A stretch of DNA of 64,000 nt, taken from an uncultured Flavobacteriaceae bacterium. Its GTDB lineage: Bacteria; Bacteroidota; Bacteroidia; Flavobacteriales; Flavobacteriaceae. The position numbers were made by a program, and so were the translations under genes. The stretch is taken from assembly GCA_943787365.1 (NCBI GenBank), contig CALSMD010000005.1:1-64000 (forward strand), in the 5' to 3' direction. Below are positions 8,901 to 18,800 of this stretch, one piece after another. The number at the start of each line of letters is the position of its first letter. Positions within the stretch are counted from its first letter, which is position 1. The notes beneath the pieces were generated by a model. The model ran no database searches, had not been told where the DNA came from, and was given only the letters and a program-made list of their open reading frames with translations.

Positions 8901-11900
8901 CTATACATGGACGGTAGTGGATGTAAATGGTTTGGTAACTGGCGATTCTGATGTAACTATAGGTCAAACGTCTATAAGTCAAACCTTAATAAATATTTCA
9001 GATGTCCCTCAAACGTTGGTCTATACAGTGACACCAACTTCAGGAGATGTAGGTGCTTGTGTCGGAGATCCTTTTATTGTAACTTTTACGGTGAATCCTG
9101 CGCCAGTGATTCCAAACCAAACGGCTGAGATTTGCTCATCTGAAATTTTTACGGTCACTCCTTTAAATAATCCACCCACAACGATCATACCAGCAGATAC
9201 AACCTATACTTGGGCGGTAGTTGATAATCCAAACGTTGATGGGGAGTTAGATGAAACAACTCCTCAAACTTCTATAAGCCAAACACTTACCAATACAACG
9301 AACACGGTTCAAACAGTTGATTATATTGTCACGCCAACTTCTGGTGCTGATGGTTTTTGTGTTGGTGAAGTTTTTACAGTGACAGTACAAGTAAATCCTG
9401 AACCTGTCATACAACCTGTTAACTTTGGAGCGATTTGCTCGGGTACAGCTTTTACTGTAATCCCAACCAATGATGGAGGTTCATCTCTTAGCGATATTGT
9501 TCCAGTAAATACAACTTATATATGGACAGTGGCCGATGCAAATGGGTTGGTGACTGGCTATTCTGACGAAACTACAGCGCAAACCTCTATAAGTCAGACT
9601 TTAACAAACACATCAATTGTAACTCAAACTGTGGTGTACACAGTGACGCCAACTTCGGGAGCTCAAGGAAATTGTGAGGGGCTACCATTCACAATAAGTG
9701 TGGATGTAGATCCGCGACCAATAATGAATCCAATTGACCCTCAAACGATTTGTGGAGGGACTGCTTTTACAACACCAGTTCTTGGAGCGGATGTTGCAGG
9801 GACCGATTATAATTGGATATTATTAAATGTTGCAATGATCCCAGCCACAATAACAGGCTATCCAACAGATCCAACGCAAGCTTTAGTAGGAACTACTATT
9901 TTTAATTCAGGAGATGATGCTTACACACTGACTTACGAATTTACACCAAGTTTTAATGGTTGTGTAGGCCCGTCAAAATTCTTTGATATCACCGTGGAGC
10001 CAGCACCTAGTGTTGATTTTGATATTCTAGATCAAAGTGTTTGTTCTGGAGGTACTTCGGTTCAAGTGAATTTAGATTCAGAAACTGCTCCAGTGAATAT
10101 TTCATGGACTATAGATCCAACTTTATATCCTGCGATTACAGGAATCACAACAACTGCGGGGACGACTCTAATTCCTGCCTTTAACCTTAGTAATTCTGGA
10201 TCCACTCCAGTCGATTTAATTTTTAGTGCTGAGGCGGTTACCACTTCTGCGGGAGCTTGTTTAGGAAGTCCCGTATTTTATACAATTACGGTGAATCCTG
10301 CAGCCGAAATGGATGCAGTAAATAATGTTGTTTTTTGTAATGGAGAAACGACTCCTGAAATTACGTTTTCAACTCCTTTAGTTACAGGAAACACTACTTA
10401 CGAATGGACGATTGATACCAATATTGGTTTAGCACCTTTGGCAGATACCGGCGCAATTCCTTCATTTATTGCAATAAATACTACAAATGATCCTATCATA
10501 GCAACTGTGACTGTGGAGCCCATTTTTTCAAATGCGACAGATCCGACGGTTGAATGTGACGGAGTTCAACAAGTGTTTACAATCACAATTAATCCATCAC
10601 CACAAATTACAAATACTTTGGACAGTCAAACGATTTGTTCAGAAGATTCGTCAACTGCGGTGGAATGGACAAGCTCGATTGTGAATGGAACTCCAACCGA
10701 ATACAACTGGACATTTGTATCTGCGACTGCGGGTATCACAGGACATGTAACAGATCCAAATGTAGGTGATTTACCAGTATTTCCGTTATTATCTAACTCA
10801 TCTAATACTATAGGTGAATTGGTTTATGAAGTGATTCCTACTTCCTTAGGTTGTGCAGGAGATCCTTTCTTATATACCATTTTTATAAACCCTGTAATTG
10901 CAATTACCAATACAGAAACTTCACAAACATTGTGTAGCGGAGATATTTCCGCAGAGGTTGTTTGGGAAAATACAAATGCGGCATTGGCTGTCGTTTACAA
11001 TTGGGTGTTGGATGCAAGTACAGTACCTGCTGGCACAACCGGACTGGAAACTGTTGGGACAGGAAATTTATCTGCAATGACTGTAGATATTACAGCTATT
11101 GTAACAACTAATATTGATTACATTGTAACACCAAATTTTGATGGATGTGATGGAACACCGTTTACTTATACGCTCACTATAGATCCTTTACCAATAATGA
11201 TTCCAATTGCCCCCCAAACGATTTGTGGCGGCACTGCTTTTACAACACCAATCCTTGATGCAGATGTTATTGGCACCGTTTATGAGTGGGTATTATTAGA
11301 TGTTGGAATGATTCCAGCCACAGTAACGGGTTACCCAACAGATGTAACGCAGGCTTTAGTTGGAACTACTATTTTAAATTCTGGAACGGCTGCTTATACA
11401 CTGACTTACGAATTTACACCAAGTTTTAATGGCTGTATAGGTTTTTCAAAACTCTTTGATATTACCATCAATCCATCTCCAACAGTCACCTTAACTTTAG
11501 ACACTCAAGAAATTTGCTCGGGTGCAACCTCGCTGCCTTTTACTGCGAGTTCGGCTACAGATCCTTCGACTACTTATGAATGGAATGTTATAAGTGGTGC
11601 CGCTGCTTTGGATGCAACAGACCCAATTACTGGGAATACAAATGCGATTCCATCATTTACGGTCACTAATTTTGGAGTAACTCCCATCGCTATTGAGATT
11701 GAAGTTATAGCCTCCACAACTGGAGGAGCTGTTTGTCCTGGAACCCCTACAATTCATACAATCAACGTTGTACCAGATCCAGAGGTCATTATAGACTCTG
11801 CTCTACCCACAGATATTTGTATAGGTGGAAGTATTTCAGATATAGAAGTGAGCACTAGTGGTGGAACCGGAACAGTATCCTTTGAATGGTATATTTCAGA

Positions 11901-12942
11901 TGCTTTAGGAACCTTAATAAGCATCCATCCAAACTCCACAGATTCAGCAATTTTTAATCCAGGTGTTTTCATAGCAGCTGGACAATATCATTTTGTAGCC
12001 GTCGCTAATTTTGATGGCAGTGGATGTGATCAGGCACAAAGTTTAGATGTCTTTGTGGAAGTTGTAGAAGACCCTATTTTAACAGCACCTTTAGCTTTCC
12101 AAGAATTATGTGAAGGCACTGCCTCCACAGATTTAGAAGTGATTGCAACAGGAGGAACCGGTACTTATAGTTACCAATGGTTTTCAAATACCACCAATAC
12201 CAATACAGGAGGCACCTTAATAGCAGGAGATATCAATCCAGTTTTCACACCAGAAACCACCCCAGTAGGGACCGTGTTTTATTACTGTGTTGTAACCACA
12301 GACGCATCAGGATGTGAAACGATAAGTGCAATTTCAGAAGTTCAGGTGAATGAAGGTCCAACCATAAGTGTAGATCCTTTAGCCACGCAAACCGTTTGTT
12401 TAGACGGCGCTACCACGACTTTAGAAGTAGACCATATAAATGGAGTCGGTGTTCCAACCTACCAGTGGTATTCAAGCTTGACTTGTGATAACACCGATTT
12501 AAGCAATCCAATAACAGGAGCTACCGCAAACACCTTTACACCGCTAAGTACTGCGGTAAGTTCAATTAATTATTTTGCAGTATTGACCTTCGCCGATGGC
12601 GGATGTGATCCAATACCCTCAGAATGTGCACTAGTTACCGTTGTACCAGATCCAGTTGTCACTATTGATTCCGCTATCCCAACAGATATTTGTATAGGTG
12701 GAAGTATTTCAGATATAGAAGTGAGCACTAGTGGTGGAACCGGAACAGTATCCTTTGAATGGTATATTTCAGATGCTTTAGGAACCTTAATAAGCATCCA
12801 TCCAAACTCCACAGATTCAGCAACTTTTAATCCAGGTGTTTTCATAGCAGCTGGACAATATCATTTTGTAGCCGTCGCTAATTTTGATGGCAGTGGATGT
12901 GATCAGGCACAAAGTTTAGTTGTGACTTTGTGGAAGTTGTAG
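5917..12942 (+). CDS. SprB-like giant surface adhesin, fragment 2 (PKD-like repeat region)
   Basis: This 2,341-codon piece is made almost wholly of 85-100-residue PKD-like/Ig-like modules. They contain IPNQTDEICSEETF, TTYTWTVVDNPNV, SQTLTNTTNTVQTVDYIVTPTSG and a paired Cys near FCVGEDFTLTV. Two adjacent, nearly identical blocks with a 1,542-bp period lie at 6625-7984 and 8167-9526. From 11767 a second repeat type starts with the motif CIGGSISDIEVSTSGGTG, in 873-bp units of about three modules each. The region is expected to form a long extracellular stalk. The reading frame is lost near 12920-12942 in the second 873-bp unit, giving LVVTLWKL and a stop. Upstream and downstream fragments show that this is one gene. 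Confidence 0.82.
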   Translation: MLASEFPIIKFLSYNTYTITVEVDGNCANSNSDTLTFLYEQTPIITNTDTQQDICTGDTTQLVQFTSDMDPATDYIIFVNINPEISGYDATLNSGDTISVMTLINSTNVPQDLVYSVAPVVNNCQGGTVNFTFTVNPEPLIPNQTDEICSEETFIVSPVNNPPTTIVPADTTYTWTVVDNPNVEGELDETTPQTSISQTLTNITNTVQTVDYIVTPTSGADGFCVGEDFTLTVSVNPKPFMDPFTHAPFCSNFTFIVLPIDGQGNTNSDIVPVGTTYTWTVVDVNGLVTGDSDVTIGQTSISQNLINISDVPQTLVYTVTPTSGDVGACVGDPFIVTFTVNPAPVIPNQTDEICSDETFTVNPTNNPPTTIVPTDTTYTWTVVDNPNVDGELDETTPQTSISQTLTNTTNTVQTVDYIVTPTSGADGFCVGEDFTLTVSVNPKPFMDPFTHAPFCSNFNFVVFPIDGEGDTNSDIVPVGTTYTWTVVDVNGLVTGDSDVTIGQTSISQTLINISDVPQTLVYTVTPTSGDVGACVGDPFIVTFTVNPAPVIPNQTAEICSSEIFTVTPLNNPPTTIIPADTTYTWAVVDNPNVDGELDETTPQTSISQTLTNTTNTVQTVDYIVTPTSGADGFCVGEVFTVTVQVNPEPVIQPVNFGAICSGTAFTVIPTNDGGSSLSDIVPVNTTYIWTVVDNPNVEGDLDEVDPQTSISQILTNLTNTVQTVDYIVTPTSGADGFCVGADFTLTVSVNPKPFMDPFTHAPFCSNFTFIVLPIDGQGNTNSDIVPVGTTYTWTVVDVNGLVTGDSDVTIGQTSISQNLINISDVPQTLVYTVTPTSGDVGACVGDPFIVTFTVNPAPVIPNQTDEICSDETFTVNPTNNPPTTIVPTDTTYIWTVVDNPNVEGELDETTPQTSISQTLTNTTNTVQTVDYIVTPTSGADGFCVGEDFTLTVSVNPKPFMDPFTHAPFCSNFNFVVFPIDGQGDTNSDIVPVGTTYTWTVVDVNGLVTGDSDVTIGQTSISQTLINISDVPQTLVYTVTPTSGDVGACVGDPFIVTFTVNPAPVIPNQTAEICSSEIFTVTPLNNPPTTIIPADTTYTWAVVDNPNVDGELDETTPQTSISQTLTNTTNTVQTVDYIVTPTSGADGFCVGEVFTVTVQVNPEPVIQPVNFGAICSGTAFTVIPTNDGGSSLSDIVPVNTTYIWTVADANGLVTGYSDETTAQTSISQTLTNTSIVTQTVVYTVTPTSGAQGNCEGLPFTISVDVDPRPIMNPIDPQTICGGTAFTTPVLGADVAGTDYNWILLNVAMIPATITGYPTDPTQALVGTTIFNSGDDAYTLTYEFTPSFNGCVGPSKFFDITVEPAPSVDFDILDQSVCSGGTSVQVNLDSETAPVNISWTIDPTLYPAITGITTTAGTTLIPAFNLSNSGSTPVDLIFSAEAVTTSAGACLGSPVFYTITVNPAAEMDAVNNVVFCNGETTPEITFSTPLVTGNTTYEWTIDTNIGLAPLADTGAIPSFIAINTTNDPIIATVTVEPIFSNATDPTVECDGVQQVFTITINPSPQITNTLDSQTICSEDSSTAVEWTSSIVNGTPTEYNWTFVSATAGITGHVTDPNVGDLPVFPLLSNSSNTIGELVYEVIPTSLGCAGDPFLYTIFINPVIAITNTETSQTLCSGDISAEVVWENTNAALAVVYNWVLDASTVPAGTTGLETVGTGNLSAMTVDITAIVTTNIDYIVTPNFDGCDGTPFTYTLTIDPLPIMIPIAPQTICGGTAFTTPILDADVIGTVYEWVLLDVGMIPATVTGYPTDVTQALVGTTILNSGTAAYTLTYEFTPSFNGCIGFSKLFDITINPSPTVTLTLDTQEICSGATSLPFTASSATDPSTTYEWNVISGAAALDATDPITGNTNAIPSFTVTNFGVTPIAIEIEVIASTTGGAVCPGTPTIHTINVVPDPEVIIDSALPTDICIGGSISDIEVSTSGGTGTVSFEWYISDALGTLISIHPNSTDSAIFNPGVFIAAGQYHFVAVANFDGSGCDQAQSLDVFVEVVEDPILTAPLAFQELCEGTASTDLEVIATGGTGTYSYQWFSNTTNTNTGGTLIAGDINPVFTPETTPVGTVFYYCVVTTDASGCETISAISEVQVNEGPTISVDPLATQTVCLDGATTTLEVDHINGVGVPTYQWYSSLTCDNTDLSNPITGATANTFTPLSTAVSSINYFAVLTFADGGCDPIPSECALVTVVPDPVVTIDSAIPTDICIGGSISDIEVSTSGGTGTVSFEWYISDALGTLISIHPNSTDSATFNPGVFIAAGQYHFVAVANFDGSGCDQAQSLVVTLWKL
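6625..9526 (+). repeat. Near-identical 1,542-bp-period duplication in the adhesin
   Basis: The segment from about 6625 to 7984 recurs at 8167 to 9526 with a constant offset of 1,542 bp (514 codons). I checked the offset near both ends: CCAAAACCATTTATGG at 6625 and 8167, and the CCCAACCAATGATGG motif at 7920 and 9462. Only scattered differences were seen (for example GEGDTNS versus GQGDTNS). Flanks differ outside the block, so this is a recent in-frame duplication or gene-conversion tract. Smaller 300-bp modules inside it are also similar to each other. Confidence 0.85.
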
Positions 12943-14387
12943 AAGACCCTACTTTAACAGCACCTTTAGCTTTCCAAGAATTATGTGAAGGCACTGCCTC
13001 CACAGATTTAGAAGTGATTGCAACAGGAGGAACCGGTACTTATAGTTACCAATGGTTTTCAAATACCACCAATACCAATACAGGAGGCACCTTAATAGCA
13101 GGAGATATCAATCCAGTTTTCACACCAGAAACCACCCCAGTAGGGACCGTGTTTTATTACTGTGTTGTAACCACAGACGCATCAGGATGTGAAACGATAA
13201 GTGCAATTTCAGAAGTTCAGGTGAATGAAGGTCCAACCATAAGTGTAGATCCTTTAGCCACGCAAACCGTTTGTTTAGACGGCGCTACCACGACTTTAGA
13301 AGTAGACCATATAAATGGAGTCGGTGTTCCAACCTACCAGTGGTATTCAAGCTTGACTTGTGATAACACCGATTTAAGCAATCCAATAACAGGAGCTACC
13401 GCAAACACCTTTACACCGCTAAGTACTGCGGTAAGTTCAATTAATTATTTTGCAGTATTGACCTTCGCCGATGGCGGATGTGATCCAATACCCTCAGAAT
13501 GTGCACTAGTTACCGTTGTACCAGATCCAGTTGTCACTATTGATTCCGCTATCCCAACAGATATTTGTATAGGTGGAAGTATTTCAGATATAGAAGTGAG
13601 CACTAGTGGTGGAACCGGAACAGTATCCTTTGACTGGTATGTTTCAGATGCTTTAGGAACCTTAATAAGCATCCATCCAAACTCCACAGATTCTACAACT
13701 TTTAATCCAGGTGTTTTCATAGCAGCTGGACAATATCATTTTGTAGCCGTCGCTAATTTTGATGGCAGTGGATGTGATCAGGCAGAAAGTTTAGTTGTGA
13801 CAGTTGAAGTTGTAGAAGATCCAACCTTAACAGCCCCTTTAGCTTTCCAAGAACTATGTGAAGGCACTGCCTCCACAGATTTAGAAGTGATTGCAACAGG
13901 AGGAACCGGTACTTATAGTTACCAATGGTTTTCAAATACGACCAACACTACTACAGGCGGCACCTTAATAGCAGGAGATATCAATCCAGTTTTCACACCA
14001 GAATCCACCCCAGTAGGGACCGTGTTTTATTACTGTGTTGTAACCACAGATGCATCAGGATGTGAAACGATAAGTGCAATTTCAGAAGTTCAGGTGAATG
14101 AAGGTCCCTCAATAAGTGTAGATCCTTTAGCTACGCAAACCGTTTGTTTAGATGGCGCTACCACCGTATTAGAAGTAGACCATATAAATGGAGTCGGTGT
14201 TCCAACCTACCAGTGGTATTCAAGTTTGACTTGTGATAACACCGATTTAAGCAATCCAATTCCCGGAGCCACAGCAAACACCTTTACTCCGCTAAGTACT
14301 GCGGTAGGTTCAATTAATTATTTTGCAGTGTTGACCTTCGCCGATGGCGGATGTGGACCAATACCTTCAGAATGTGCATTGGTGAAT
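11767..14387 (+). repeat. Three tandem 873-bp units in the adhesin
   Basis: Units start at GTTGTACCAGATCCAG at 11767, 12640 and 13515. The first step is 873 bp (291 codons); the second is 875 bp because unit 2 has two extra bases that break the frame near 12925. Units 1 and 2 are almost identical over hundreds of bases, and unit 3 is more diverged. Each unit codes for about three Cys-containing PKD/Ig-like modules. Confidence 0.87.
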
Positions 14388-15815
14388 GTAGGCGAAATAC
14401 CTGTTATTGATAATGTACAAGTAATTATTTGTTCTGAAGCGAATTTTAATGAATCCCCAACAAATGGTGGCGGTATAAACGCAACCGATATTGTGCCAAC
14501 CACCACAGAATATACTTGGACGGTTTTCGGATCCACTTTTATTACTGGTGCTTCAGATAATTTGGTTCCGGCAACTTCAATATCACAAACACTACAAAAT
14601 ACAACAAATACAACCCAACAAGTTGTGTATACAGTGACGCCAATTTCTACAGCTATAGGAGAATGTATTGGAAATACATTTACCATTACAGTCTCCGTAG
14701 ATCCAACACCAACGATTGCTGATACAACGCTCACAGTATGTTCAGAAATTCCATTTAGCTATAGTGCTATCGGCGATGGATCGGCAGGTTCGGACAGTGT
14801 TCCAGCCAACACTACCTATACTTGGACAGTTGCAGCCAATCCAGATGTTTTAGGACAGTCTGCTGATAATACAGGTCTTGCTTCCTTAGATCAGACGCTT
14901 ACAAACCAAACAAATACCCCACAATTGGTGGAATACACCATCATACCAACATCGGATTTAGGATGTGTTGGAGACGAATTCACTCTGACGGTGACTGTAG
15001 ATCCAGTACCTTTTATTTTAGATACGACAGCGGATATTTGTAGTGGTGAAGCCTTTACGATCACGCCTCTAAATGATGAGCCAACAGAAATTGTACCTGA
15101 CAATACAACTTATACTTGGACTGTTTCAGCCAATGCAAATATTACGGGAGCATCTGATGTTACTGTAGGTGAAAATTCAATAAGCCAAACACTCACAAAT
15201 ACGAACCCATTAAATGTTCCTGAGAATATCACTTATACCGTCATTCCAATGAGCGGTGTTTGTGTAGGAGTCCCTTTTGACATTGTCGTCACAGTGAAAC
15301 CAAACCCTGAAGTGACTGTTTCTATCCCTGTTCAAACAGCCTGTAGTGGTGACTTATTTTCTCAAGTCGATTTCACTTCTAGTGTCCCATTAACAGCAAC
15401 AACCTATCAATATGATCTGTTGAACCCAACTTTAGTGCCAGCTGGTATTACAGGATATGAAGCAGATGTGACAGGAACGGGAGATTTCTTTCCGGCCTTA
15501 ACACTTATCAATACAACGGCAGATCCATTTACACTTACATATTCAGTCCAACCATTATCGGACGGCTGTGACGGATTGCCTTTAACTTTTGATATCACAA
15601 TCAATCCAAGTCCAGGAATCATATTCGATGAATTGGATCAAGAATTGTGTGACTTAGAAACCTCAGTAGCGGTAACGCTAACGTCTGCATCTCCGAATGT
15701 GGACATTCAATGGACAACGTTCGTTCCAGTAGGATTATTAGGGGTAGATGTTTTAGCAGGAACGGATGTAATTCCAGCTCTATACATTGGACAATACATT
15801 AAATGTGCCTATTGA
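12930..15815 (+). CDS. SprB-like giant surface adhesin, fragment 3
   Basis: This is the continuation of the adhesin after the frame break in the second 873-bp unit. It starts inside EVVEDPTLTAPLAFQELC and runs through the third unit. It then passes into more diverse PKD-like modules (for example IIPTSDLGCVGDEFTLTVTVDP and AICSGEAFTITP-type units). The start codon given by the ORF track is not a natural initiation site. The frame is lost again near 15780-15815, where the ORF runs on as IGQYIKCAY and stops. The +1 frame carries the expected DNTLNVPIDLVFTATAT continuation. It has no function as a separate protein. Confidence 0.8.
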   Translation: MEVVEDPTLTAPLAFQELCEGTASTDLEVIATGGTGTYSYQWFSNTTNTNTGGTLIAGDINPVFTPETTPVGTVFYYCVVTTDASGCETISAISEVQVNEGPTISVDPLATQTVCLDGATTTLEVDHINGVGVPTYQWYSSLTCDNTDLSNPITGATANTFTPLSTAVSSINYFAVLTFADGGCDPIPSECALVTVVPDPVVTIDSAIPTDICIGGSISDIEVSTSGGTGTVSFDWYVSDALGTLISIHPNSTDSTTFNPGVFIAAGQYHFVAVANFDGSGCDQAESLVVTVEVVEDPTLTAPLAFQELCEGTASTDLEVIATGGTGTYSYQWFSNTTNTTTGGTLIAGDINPVFTPESTPVGTVFYYCVVTTDASGCETISAISEVQVNEGPSISVDPLATQTVCLDGATTVLEVDHINGVGVPTYQWYSSLTCDNTDLSNPIPGATANTFTPLSTAVGSINYFAVLTFADGGCGPIPSECALVNVGEIPVIDNVQVIICSEANFNESPTNGGGINATDIVPTTTEYTWTVFGSTFITGASDNLVPATSISQTLQNTTNTTQQVVYTVTPISTAIGECIGNTFTITVSVDPTPTIADTTLTVCSEIPFSYSAIGDGSAGSDSVPANTTYTWTVAANPDVLGQSADNTGLASLDQTLTNQTNTPQLVEYTIIPTSDLGCVGDEFTLTVTVDPVPFILDTTADICSGEAFTITPLNDEPTEIVPDNTTYTWTVSANANITGASDVTVGENSISQTLTNTNPLNVPENITYTVIPMSGVCVGVPFDIVVTVKPNPEVTVSIPVQTACSGDLFSQVDFTSSVPLTATTYQYDLLNPTLVPAGITGYEADVTGTGDFFPALTLINTTADPFTLTYSVQPLSDGCDGLPLTFDITINPSPGIIFDELDQELCDLETSVAVTLTSASPNVDIQWTTFVPVGLLGVDVLAGTDVIPALYIGQYIKCAY

Positions 15816-18800
15816 CTTGGTGTTTACAGCAACAGCAACCACCAATGATCCATCGGCTTGTCCAGGTGCTGATTTTACGTATACAATTACGGTGAATCCA
15901 ACCACTACAATTGATGCCATACCAAACCAGATAATTTGTAGTAGAGGTGATTTTGCAGATGTATTCATTACATCGCCAACCACACCATTAGGGTCATTGA
16001 CCTACGAATGGGAAGTCACTTCTGCAGGGCCAAATTTAACAGGCTTTACCACAAATGCGGGGCCTATAGCGTTTACAGACCCAATTTTGGGAGAAACAAT
16101 TTTTAATGCTTCCAACCTTGCGGAAGATTTGGTTTACACACTGACACCATTTTTTAATGGATGTGCTGGGGACACGCAACAGTTTACGATCACTGTCAAC
16201 CCAACGCCAGAAATTTTCGATAGGGTTGATACGATTTGTAGTGAAGATACTTTTGACATCAACCCAACGAATGGCGATCCAACAATCGCAACGATTGTTC
16301 CTGCAAATTCAACTTATATATGGACAGTCCTTGCAAATGATGACGTTACAGGGGAAGCGGATGAAATTCTTCCACAAACCAATATAAGTCAAACTTTGGT
16401 GAACGAGACCAATATCCCTCAAGATGTAGTGTACACAATCACACCAGTGTCTGATTTAGGATGTGATGGACCAACGTTTGAACTGACAGTGACCGTAGAA
16501 CCACGTCCAATAATTTCAGATAAACAAGATGGTATTTGTAGTGGTGAAACGTTTACAGTCACACCCGTAGATGCGGCACCTCTTGAAATTGTACCAACGA
16601 ATACATTGTATACATGGACCGTTGTCACAGCGGCGGATAATGCTTTTGTAACAGGCTTTAGCGATGTGACAGTACCAACGACTCCAATCAGTCAAACACT
16701 GATTAACGGATCGGATGCGGTAAGAATCATTACCTATATAGTGACACCAAGTTCAGGAACTTGTATCGGGCTTCCATTTGAAGTAGAAATTACCTTAAGC
16801 CCAAGTCCTACAATTGAAGATGTTGTTGTAGATCCGATTTGTAGTGAAGATACGTTTGTTGTATCGCCAACCACAGGCATTCCAAACGCGAATACTGTAG
16901 TGCCAATAGGAACTACTTATACATGGACAGTGCTTGACAATCCAGATGTAGATGGGGAAAGCGATGAAATCGTTCCACAAACAGACATCAGTCAAACCTT
17001 AACAAATACAAGCTCAGTAACTCAAACAATAGAATATACCGTGACACCACTCTCTATTGGATGTGCGGGATTAACATTCCAAGTATCTGTAGATGTGAAG
17101 CCACGCCCATTTATTGTTGAAGGCGCAGCAACTCAAGACACTCAATGTAGTGGAAGTCCATTTGTGATTTCTCCTCAAGATGGAATCCCTACCCCAGCAA
17201 TGATTGTTCCAGTAGGAACGCAATATACGTGGGTAGTGTCAGTGCCGAATTTGGATTTAACAGGTTGGAGTGATCAAGTAACTGCGGTTGATGACATCAC
17301 GCAAACCTTGACAAATATATCTAATACAATTCAGCAAATCACCTATACCGTCACTCCTGAAGCAGATGGATGTGTGGGGCCAGCATTTGATGCGGTCATT
17401 ACCATAGAGCCAAGACCCTTTGTACCAGATGTGTTTGTACAGATATGTGATGCGACCTCTTATATATTGAGTCCAGAGAACGGGGTAACACCTGATGCGA
17501 CAACTATTATTCCAGATGTGACCTTATATACTTGGGCTTTACCAACAGTTACAGGAGGAGTGACAGGCGGTTCTGATGGAACTGATGAAGCATTTTTTGA
17601 GACAGGTGTTTTAGAAAATCCAACTACGGATTTGCAAACATTGGTTTATACCATTACACCTATATATTATAAAGTAGCAGATCTAACGACCCCAGTGTGT
17701 ATTGGAGATCCGTTTATAGTGACGGTTACACTATCGCCTTCACCAGAAATAAATGAGGTGGTCACCAATATTTCCTGTAGTTTTAGTCCCCTTTGTGAAG
17801 CGACGATCGATATTAGTCCAGTAGGAATCTTACCATTCTCGTACAATTGGACATCTTTAGAAGGCAATCCAATTGCAGACCCAACAGCAGAAGATTTAGT
17901 TGACCTCTGTCCTGGCACCTATGAATTAGCCATTACAGATGGTTCAAACTGTACTTACATCTTTCAATACCTAGTGGAGCCACCAACTCCGGTCGATTTC
18001 ACACTTGAAAGACGTGTTGATATTTCATGTAATAATGTCGATGTCCCACCTTGTGATGGGTATATTGAAATGAGTATTACAGGGGGAACCTTGCCTTATA
18101 CATTGATCGAATATTACACAGAAACAATTCCAAATTCAGGAATATTTGATGCAGGACCTCTTACCAATTCAACCAATCCACTAGAGTTATTCAATGCTTG
18201 TGAAGGAAACTATGTGTTGAAAGTACTAGATGGCAATGGATGTCTGTTTGTCTCTAACACGATTCTAATCGAACAGCTAAACACACCTGTTTCTTTAACG
18301 TCAACGCTTTCAGATTTTAATGGATTTAATATCGATTGTACAACCGCAAACAGTGGTTTTGTGTCTGTTGATTTATCAGGCGGTTCAGGAATGTATAACT
18401 ACAGTTTTGAAAACAATGCCGGAGTTGTTTTATTTGATGGGCTATTGATAACTGCACCAGCCAACATCTTGTTTGATAACTTGCTTGCAGGCGATTATAC
18501 ACTGACCGTTGAAGATCCAAACTGTCCGAATCTCATCGTTCAAACCTATACACTGACCGAACCAACACCGTTAATTGTGACTGCTACTTTAGTAGATCCT
18601 ATTCTATGTTTTGGTGGATTGGCAACTTACGAAGTCACTGCCACAGGAGGTGTGCCTCCTTATTTCGGCACAGGCTTTGTGGATGTCTTAAGTGGACCAG
18701 CAGTATTTGTAGTGTCTGATTCCAACGGTTGTTCGCAACAAGATGCAACAGTTGTTACAGAGCCAGCGCAAGTATTAGCTACTGAAATTGTCAACGATGC

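Noticed and set aside
6337-9520. Regular repeats that could be mistaken for a CRISPR array
   Set aside because: Repeats are in-frame coding modules of about 300 bp in a surface protein, with no short repeat/spacer pattern and no cas genes.
11754-13935. Several minus-strand ORFs (60-91 codons) repeated in the adhesin
   Set aside because: They are antisense shadows of the 873-bp repeats, which is why near-identical peptides recur.
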